Assembly: GCA_026770585.1 (NCBI GenBank)
Contig: MU646306.1
Span: 1,029,670-1,043,030, forward strand
Length of the DNA stretch: 13,361 bases
Source: Baffinella frigidus
Taxonomy: Eukaryota > Cryptophyceae > Cryptomonadales > Baffinellaceae
Direction of reading: 5' to 3'
The notes under the pieces: generated by a model
What the model was told of the DNA's origin: nothing
Databases searched by the model: none
What the model saw: only the letters and a program-made list of their open reading frames with translations
Program-made: the position numbers and the translations under genes
Shown here: in pieces, positions 6,784 through 12,766 of the stretch
How the letters are laid out: each line of letters opens with the position of its first letter
Numbering within the stretch: the first letter of the stretch is position 1

Positions 6784-6869
6784 CTGTCCGGAACGCGCGC
6801 GCCTCCCGCAACGCTCCCTCGAGTTCTTCTCTCAGGTTGCGAGCCCCCCCCCCCCTAGGAGGATGGATT

Positions 6870-7126
6870 ATGTCTTGTTGTCGAAGGATGGGTTCTGTCC
6901 TGAGGTTAAACCTTGTGTCGTGTTCTGAGATTAAATTGGTGTCGACCGCAGGTTCTGCTTTGTCTGGCGCAGCCGCTCGAAAAAGCGAGAAGACGCATCG
7001 CAACTCTCAAGTCCCAGGTCCCTCCTCTAGCTCCTTCTCGAGCATTCTAGATCGTTCTGGATCATCCTGGATTTCGCGAGAGCCCCACGCCTGTCCAAGT
7101 TTCTTGTCACCGTCACCGTCACCAGT
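6870..7126. other. Degenerate short repeats, no supported gene
   Basis: Units around GGTTCTGTCCTGAGG, GTGTTCTGAGATTAAA and GGTTCTGCTTTGTCTGG repeat loosely between 6870 and 6965. Further right are TTCTAGATCGTTCTGGATCATCCTGGAT-type near-repeats (7044-7072) and three GTCACC units at about 7107-7124. Open frames run through, but no domain is recognisable. Confidence 0.35.
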
Positions 7127-7140
7127 TGAATGATGTCATC

Positions 7141-7262
7141 TTTCTCTCTCTATCTCTCTCTCTCTCTCGTTCTCTTTCTCTCTATCTCTCTATCTCTCTA
7201 TCTCTCTCTTTCTCTCTCTCTCTCGCTCTCTCTCTCGCTCTCTCTCGCTCTCTCTCTCTCTG
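7141..7262. repeat. CT microsatellite with TATC/TCGC variants
   Basis: An almost pure pyrimidine tract of TCTC with interspersed A and G. Ser/Leu-only reading frames through it are artefacts. The preceding TGAATGATGTCAT resembles the complement of the sequence just after the GA tract at 11221-11374 (TGAATGACGT), so the two may be inverted relatives. Confidence 0.9.
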
Positions 7263-7310
7263 CGGATGGAAACAGAAGGACGCGTCGCAAGAACCTTGCA
7301 CAGTCGGAAC

Positions 7311-7385
7311 ACTACACCCCAAACCCTAAACCCTAAACCCTAAACCCTAAACCCTAAATCACAAACCCCAAACCCTAAACCCTAC
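7311..7385. repeat. CCCTAAA telomere-like tract
   Basis: About five consecutive perfect CCCTAAA units followed by variants (AATCACAAACCCC, AACCCTAAACCC). It is interstitial and lies directly before a possible 3' splice site (CTACGCCAG at 7382-7390), as in the introns of the coiled-coil gene. Confidence 0.9.
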
Positions 7386-7390
7386 GCCAG

Positions 7391-7457
7391 ATTTCGGAGG
7401 AAACAGCGTTCCGCAAGCAGATCACAGGAGAGCTGAAGGCGTGGATGAAGGCCGGCG
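7391..7457 (+). CDS. Possible coiled-coil exon (ISEETAFRKQITGELKAW)
   Basis: It follows a telomere-like tract and CAG acceptor, the arrangement of confirmed-looking exons further right. The charged helical peptide ISEETAFRKQITGELKAW is plausible coiled coil. The donor is unclear: GTGCCG after 7457 would leave phase 1. GCCGCTAAG directly after begins a motif that recurs five more times. It may be a remnant of the same gene family as 9971-13349. Confidence 0.3.
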
Positions 7458-7542
7458 GTGCCGCTAAGTCATACCCCTGCCCCCTAAACCCCCAGCGCCG
7501 ATAAGTCGACGTCTACCTACCTGAAGCCCCCTAGCGAGAAAA

Positions 7543-7637
7543 AAAAATTACTACACGATTTTCTCATAAAAGTAGTAGTAAAGCATCTGTGTAGTAAATT
7601 TCGTTGCACCAAAAGCAATTAATTAATACTTTTGTGG
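7543..7637 (-). mobile_element. Family E element, truncated copy 2
   Basis: The complement reads CCACAAAAGTATTAATTAAT, then TGCTTTTGGTGCAACGAAAT and on to the ATCGTGTAGTAATTT near the other end, matching 5974-6064 closely. The second arm is missing, and the break is at a run of A (7539-7547). Confidence 0.8.
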
Positions 7638-7726
7638 GCCACTAAGTCTTACCCCTCCTGTGCCCCCACCTTGCTATGTATGTCTGGTTTTGCGGCGCCG
7701 CTAAGTCTTCGCCCACCTACCTGAAC

Positions 7727-7850
7727 CCATCAACCCCATCAACCCCATCAGCTCCCTCAAACCCCTCACCCCCCTCAACCCCCTCAACCTCTGAAAATGG
7801 TGAACCCCATACACCCCTTGAACCCCTGAACCCACTGAACTCACTGAACC
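7727..7850. repeat. CATCAACCC / CTGAACCCA minisatellite
   Basis: Short units CATCAACCC, CTCAACCCC and CTGAACCCA repeat with drift. The Pro/Ser/Asn-rich open frame through it reflects the repeat. Confidence 0.8.
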
Positions 7851-8192
7851 CCCCGCGCCGCTAAGTCTTCGCCCATCTCGCCACCCCGAATGCGTGCACA
7901 GTTTGTATTCATACCGAAAATCACAATCAAGTTCAGCGCACTTGGTTTTGATTGCGGCGCCGCTAAGTCTTCGCCCACTCTGGTTTGCCGGATTCACCCA
8001 CGGGTTACCCAGTCAAGGAAATCGGCGATAACTAGTACCGGTACACATCAAGGGTTGGCAAAACGATCAAACACAGTCCCCCGCAGGGACCGGCGGCAGG
8101 TAGGCGAGACCCCTAACCCTCCTTTCAACCCCTAAACCCTGACACCAAAACCCAAAGCCCAAAGATCTAACCCCCCCTTTCCCCCACCGCAG

Positions 8193-8919
8193 ACTGCGGC
8201 TCCCCGCATGGAGCAACGGCGGGTCCGCCTCCTGCCCAGCCTCAGAGCTAGCAGGAACGAAGCCGCGCTAAACCCCTAAACCCTCCACCACCCACCAGGC
8301 TGCGACTCCCCGCATGAAGCGACGGCGGACCCGGCTCCGACGCAGCCGCGGAGCTAGCAAGAACGAAGCTGCGCTAAAACCCTAAACCCATCCAACCCTT
8401 GCAGGTTGCGGCTCCTACTCAGCCTCGGAGCTAGCAGGGGCGAAGCAACGCTGAAACCCTAAACCCTAAAGTGCCCCACAGGCTTCGACTCCCCGCATGG
8501 AGCAACGGCGGACCCGCCTCCTGCCGAGCCTCGGAGCTAGCAGGAACAACGCCGCGCTAAAGTCCCAATTCTGAACCATCCACCCCCCACCAGGCTACGC
8601 CTCCCCGCGTGGAGCAACGGCTCCGACGCAGCCTCAGAGCTAGCTAGCAGGGGCGAAGCCGCGCTAAAACCCTAAACCCTAAACCCTCAAATCCCCCACA
8701 GGCTTCGACTCCCAGCATGGAGCAATGGCGGCTCCGACGCAGCCTCCTGTTCGGCCGCGGAGCTGGCAGGAACGAAGCCGCGCTAAATTCCAACCCCTAA
8801 ATCCTCCACCCCCCACCAGGCTGCAGCTTTCCGCGTGGAGCAGCAACGGCTCCGACGGATCCTCGGAGCTAGCTTGAACGAAGCCGCGCTAAACTCCTAA
8901 ACCCTCAAATCCCCCACAG
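8193..8919 (+). repeat. Tandem array of exon-start-like units, each after an AG and ending in telomere-like sequence
   Basis: Units start after CAG (the first after GCAG) at 8193, 8299, 8405, 8482, 8594, 8702 and 8820, with the eighth at 8920; spacing is 77-118 bp. Each reads like CTGCGACTCCCCGCATGGAG, (CAACGGCGG), CTCCGACGCAGCCTCGGAGC, TAGCAGGAACGAAGCCGCGC, TAAACCCTAAACCC, then a C-rich tract to the next CAG. One frame gives LRLPAWSNGG then SELAGTKPR and a stop in the telomere-like part. Only unit 8 runs on into further coding-like sequence. Confidence 0.8.
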
Positions 8920-9079
8920 GCTTCGACTCCCAGCATGGAGCAATGGCGGCTCCGACGCAGCCTCGTGTTCGGCCGCGGAGCTGGCAGGGACGAAGCCGCG
9001 CGCCGAGACATACGAGGCGTGCGTGGCTCTGCTCTTGGGGTGCACTAAGGCGGCTGCTGCCAGCCTCGAGGCGCTGCAG
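8920..9079 (+). CDS. Possible exon formed by array unit 8 joined to the ETYEACVALLLG block
   Basis: After CCCCCACAG the frame starting at the second base is open for 53 codons. It covers LRLPAWSNGG, AAELAGTKPR and AETYEACVALLLGCTKAAA, and ends LEALQ at CTGCAG|GTCGCC. It would be phase 1 in and phase 0 out. The helical, Ala-rich C-terminal half is repeated at 9207, 9434 and 9661. No known family was recognised. It could be an upstream exon of the 9971-13349 gene. Confidence 0.35.
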
Positions 9080-9850
9080 GTCGCCCCCACTGACCTAGCA
9101 GCGTCTCCCGTCCAGAATAAATCACGCAAGACGTCCATCTAATGGATTTATGGTACAAACCTGGGTATTTTAAATTCCTAAACGTGAGTTAAGCTTTTTA
9201 TTCGGCTCCAAGCCGAGAGACATACGAGGCGTGCGTGGTGCTCCTGCTGGGGTGCACTAAGGCGGCTGCTGCCAGCCTCGAGTCGCAGGTCACCTCCCCC
9301 AGAGACCTCATTTATTCTGGGGGCTGGGGCTAGAACGGGGGACGCTCCTCATTCCGTAAGGCGTCCATCCCAAGGATTTATGGTACAAACCCGGGTATTT
9401 AAAATATCTAAAAGTGAGTCAAGCTCAGAAATGGCTCCAAGCCGAGAGACGTACGAGGCGTGCGTGGCGCTCCTGCTGGGGTGCACTAAGGCGGCTGCTA
9501 CCGGCCTCGAGTCGCTGCAGGTCACCCCCCCCAGAGACCTAGGAGCGTCTTCGGTGCTAGACCCAGCCCCCAGAATACATTCCCAAGGCGTCAATTTGAG
9601 GGATTTCTGGTAAAAAAACGGGGGTTTTGAATCCATAACAGTGAGTCGAGCTCAGAAATGGCTCCAAGCATGGTGCTCCTGCTGGGGTACACCAAGGCGG
9701 CTGCTGCCAGCCTCAAGTCGCTGCAGGTCCAAAGATGGCGGATTTTTACTGTGGATCCAGCGTGTCCACTTGCGGATAGGAGGGAAACCCGAATGAGGCA
9801 GGCTCGGGTGCACCAAGGTGGCTCGAGGGTTTGCAGGTCACCCCCGCGCT
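9002..9850 (+). repeat. Tandem array of ~227-bp units with ETYEACVALLLG exon-like core
   Basis: Cores begin near 9002, 9212, 9441 and 9666, and a decayed fifth lies near 9806-9850. GGCTCCAAG at 9204, 9433 and 9660 gives periods of 229 and 227. Each unit holds the peptide ETYEACVALLLGCTKAAA..LE.LQ (internally deleted in unit 4), then CTGCAGGTC, then an A/T-rich half with GGATTTATGGTACAAACC and GTGAGT(C/T)AAGCT. The unit at 9431 has ATG immediately before the core. CTGCAG|GTCACC could serve as repeated donors. Confidence 0.75.
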
Positions 9851-9970
9851 AAGAGCGTTTTCGCAGGACCTAGCGGGAGGTCTTCACTACTCTGATTCCC
9901 CACACTCACATCGCACAGACCGTCACATTCGGTTACCTGTGCTAACCGATTTGACCATCATAACGCGCAG

Positions 9971-10072
9971 GGGGAGAACGCGTCGAAGGTGCCGACCGCC
10001 GCGCTCGACGCCGCGGAGCAGCGCGCCGCCACCGCCGAGGCTGCCGCCCAGCGCGAAGCCGCCACCGTACAG
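9971..10072 (+). CDS. Coiled-coil gene, exon encoding GENASKV...REAATVQ
   Basis: Acceptor ATAACGCGCAG, 34 codons, donor CAG|GTAGTC. Ala/Gln/Glu-rich helix (AALDAAEQRAATAEAAAQRE). The last G and the donor lie inside the left copy of a 7-bp target-site duplication of the element at 10079. Confidence 0.65.
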
Positions 10073-12706
10073 GTAGTCAAGCTCTGCCTGATTTTAATTC
10101 TGACTCGTCCTAAAGGCTTTCTATTCTCACGTTTGCCCTGGATTTTATCTTTTAAATACTTGTAAGGATGAGCCAGAATAAACGTCGGGCAGAGCAGGTG
10201 GGCGAGGCGTGCTTTCCCCATATTGTAGATTTCGGGACCGCGCGGATTTCACTTCGGGTCGGGGGGTCGAGAAAATCGAAAAAATCGCGATAATTTTCAC
10301 GTCCGTCTAAACTTTTATGCTATCTTACGCATGGATTTGATGGCAAGATCGCGACCCCACCCGTAAAATACACCTTTTCGATTCATTTTCACGTTTTTTC
10401 GTTCTCCGATCCCCCGACCTGATCTCAAAAAAATCTGCGCGGTCCCGAAATCTACAATACCCACCCTCCGGGAGTCCTCCGGGGTGGTTGCGGGCTGCTT
10501 GAGCCCTCTGGTCTCGTCCCACCTCTAAACCTCGCCTTCCCCCCACCACCAACCCCCAGAAGTGAACCAGATCGGGGTGGAGTGGAGTATTCCCCCCTCC
10601 CAGTTCTAAACCATGAGTGTTTGGTCTCGGTGAAATTTACTACAGGTGACATATCCCGATCTGGTCAACTTCGGGTGGCTGGTGGCAGGAGACGCTCGGG
10701 GCGCTGTCTGCTCGGTCCATCTAGTAGCGTCATCCAAATCCGGCCATTCCAATCCCGGGAAAGGGAATACGTGTGGTGGTTGTAAAATTGGCACCAGGAA
10801 ATGGTAGAGGGCTATCTCGGAATGCCGGGAAAGCTCCGTGAGAACCAGCCCTAAACCCCGCCTTTCCCAACGTGCAGGAGACGCTCGGGGCGCTATCTTC
10901 CGCGCAGGTCCCGTCCCACCTCCCCCCCTGCCGCGAAGCTTGTTTGTTTGTGTGCATGGCCACGCTGTTTGATGTCAACTCAACACACGCAGCTTGACGT
11001 CAACTCAAGAAAAACTCAACAAACGCAGCTTGATGTCAACTCAACAGAAACTCAACAAACGCGGCTTGATGTCAACTCAACGCGCAGCTTGATGTCAACG
11101 TAACAAACCTCGCCTTTCCGCGCAGGACGAGCACCGGCGGGAGATGGGGGAGGTGGGCGCGGGGCGGGATGCGGCGATGCGGGAGTCGAATGCTGCCAAG
11201 ACGCGCTGTGATGAGGTGCGTAGAGAGAGAGAGACAGCGCGAGCGAGCGAGAGACAGAGACAGAGCGAACGAGAGACAGAGACAGAGACAGAGACAGAGA
11301 CAGAGACCGAGAGAGACAGAGACATAGAGAGAGAGAGAGAGAAATCTAGAGAGAGAGAGAGAAAGAGAGAGAGGCATACCACGTCATTCATCACAGCGCT
11401 GTGATGAGGTAATCAACTGGGCTGTTGGTTGCCTGCTCTCCCAGGCGAAGTGGTGTTTTCATCGTCGGGTGGGTTTGTCGCGGGAGGGGGGGGCGGCGGT
11501 TGCTAGCTCTGGCTCGGTCGGTTTGACCGACTGTTCTCAAGTTGGCATTCTGGGGTGCTGTATAACTCGTGAACTTTGAAGCGGGAAAGAGCCCGGTCTC
11601 CCACTGCGGCATGCAGACTGAAGCCTGAAGCCTGGATCAGATGGCTGAGGAGCTAGCGGCGTTGAATCGGACGCTAGCGGTGAACACTAGACACGAAACA
11701 CGAAACCATCAACCATCAACCATCAACTATTAATCAACCATCAACCATCAACCATCAACCATCAACCATCAACCATCAACCATCAACCATCAACCATCAA
11801 CCATCAACCATCAACCATCAACCCCAACTAAACCCTGAGGCCTGAAGCAGATGACAGAGGAGCTGGCGGCGTTGAATCGGACGCTGGCGGAGAACACGGC
11901 GGAGATGGGCGCGCTGTCTGCCCAGAAGGCGGCGGAGGTACGCACCCTTACACCCTGAACCCTGCACCCTGCACCCTACACCCTATACCCTACGTTCTAC
12001 ACCCTACACCCTACACTCTACACCCTATACCCTTCAGTCTGCTAGGGTGTAGGGTGTAGAGTGGACATCTCCGCCACGGAGAACGTCGCGGAGATGGGCA
12101 TCATGTCTGTCCAGAAGGCGGCGGAGGTGGCCACCGCTGCACCCTACACCCTACACCCTACACCCTACACTCTACACCCCACACCCCACACCCTACACAC
12201 TACACTCTACATCCCAATCCCTGAACCCGGAACTTCAAACCTGATGAGGAGCTAGCGGCGCTGAATCGGACGCTAGCGGAGAACGTCGGGGAGATGGGCG
12301 CGCTGTCTGCCCAGAAGACGGCGGAGGTATGCACCCTTACACCCTACACCCTACACCCTACACCCTACACCCTACACCCTTCACCCTACACCCTACACCC
12401 TGCACCCTACACCCTACGCTCTACACCCTTCACCCTACACCCTACAATCTGCTAGGGTGTAGGGTGTGGAGTGCCCATCTCCGCCACGGAGAACGTGGCG
12501 GAGATGGGCGCGCTGTCTGCCCAGAAGACGGCGGAGGTGGCCACCCCTAACCACACGGTGGACTACAAACCTTTCATCAAAGGTCAACTTACCTTGAGGC
12601 AATTAACTTTGAGAGATTTTCTGGGGCAATTTGGTCACGTTACACCCTGGAATCCAGGGTCAACGAAACCTTCGTAGCCCACCGTGTGGACCCTACACCC
12701 CAAACA

Positions 12707-12766
<60 letters not shown>

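Larger units (their letters stand above)
5784..6868. repeat. Tandem array of ~120-bp units, interrupted by three elements
   Basis: The unit is roughly TAACTGCCCCCGGAACGCG, CGCCTGGCCCAGCACTC, CCTCAAGTTCTTCTC(T/C)CAGG, TTGCGAGCCC(C)TCCCCC, (AGGAGGATACCTAG)n, CTCAGTCTCAAGTC, GTTTGGGA. Unit starts fall near 5784, 5927, 6322, 6551 and 6784; the last follows an unrelated 170-bp insert. Family E (5967-6100), family B (6163-6300) and a family A fragment (6384-6456) sit inside units, and the sequence on each side joins into a regular unit. The first unit continues in frame from the coiled-coil block at 5731. Confidence 0.75.
7459..7990 (+). repeat. Six dispersed copies of GCCGCTAAGTC(TTCGCCC)
   Basis: Copies at about 7460, 7497, 7639, 7695, 7857 and 7958. 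The fullest form is GCGGCGCCGCTAAGTCTTCG followed by CCCACCTACCTG (7691-7722); 7951-7976 shares its first 26 bp. Intervals differ and contain unrelated repeats or an element, so this is a retained motif and not a simple tandem array. It may be a decayed exon end. Confidence 0.6.

Noticed and set aside
7126-7336. Ser/Leu-rich proteins across the CT tract, and the equivalent Ser/Leu and Glu/Arg frames at 11072-11404
   Set aside because: They are translations of dinucleotide microsatellites with no flanking coding evidence.
11704-11823. A CRISPR-like array of short regular repeats
   Set aside because: Repeats are 7 bp and contiguous, with no spacers and no cas genes; this is a minisatellite in a eukaryotic intron.
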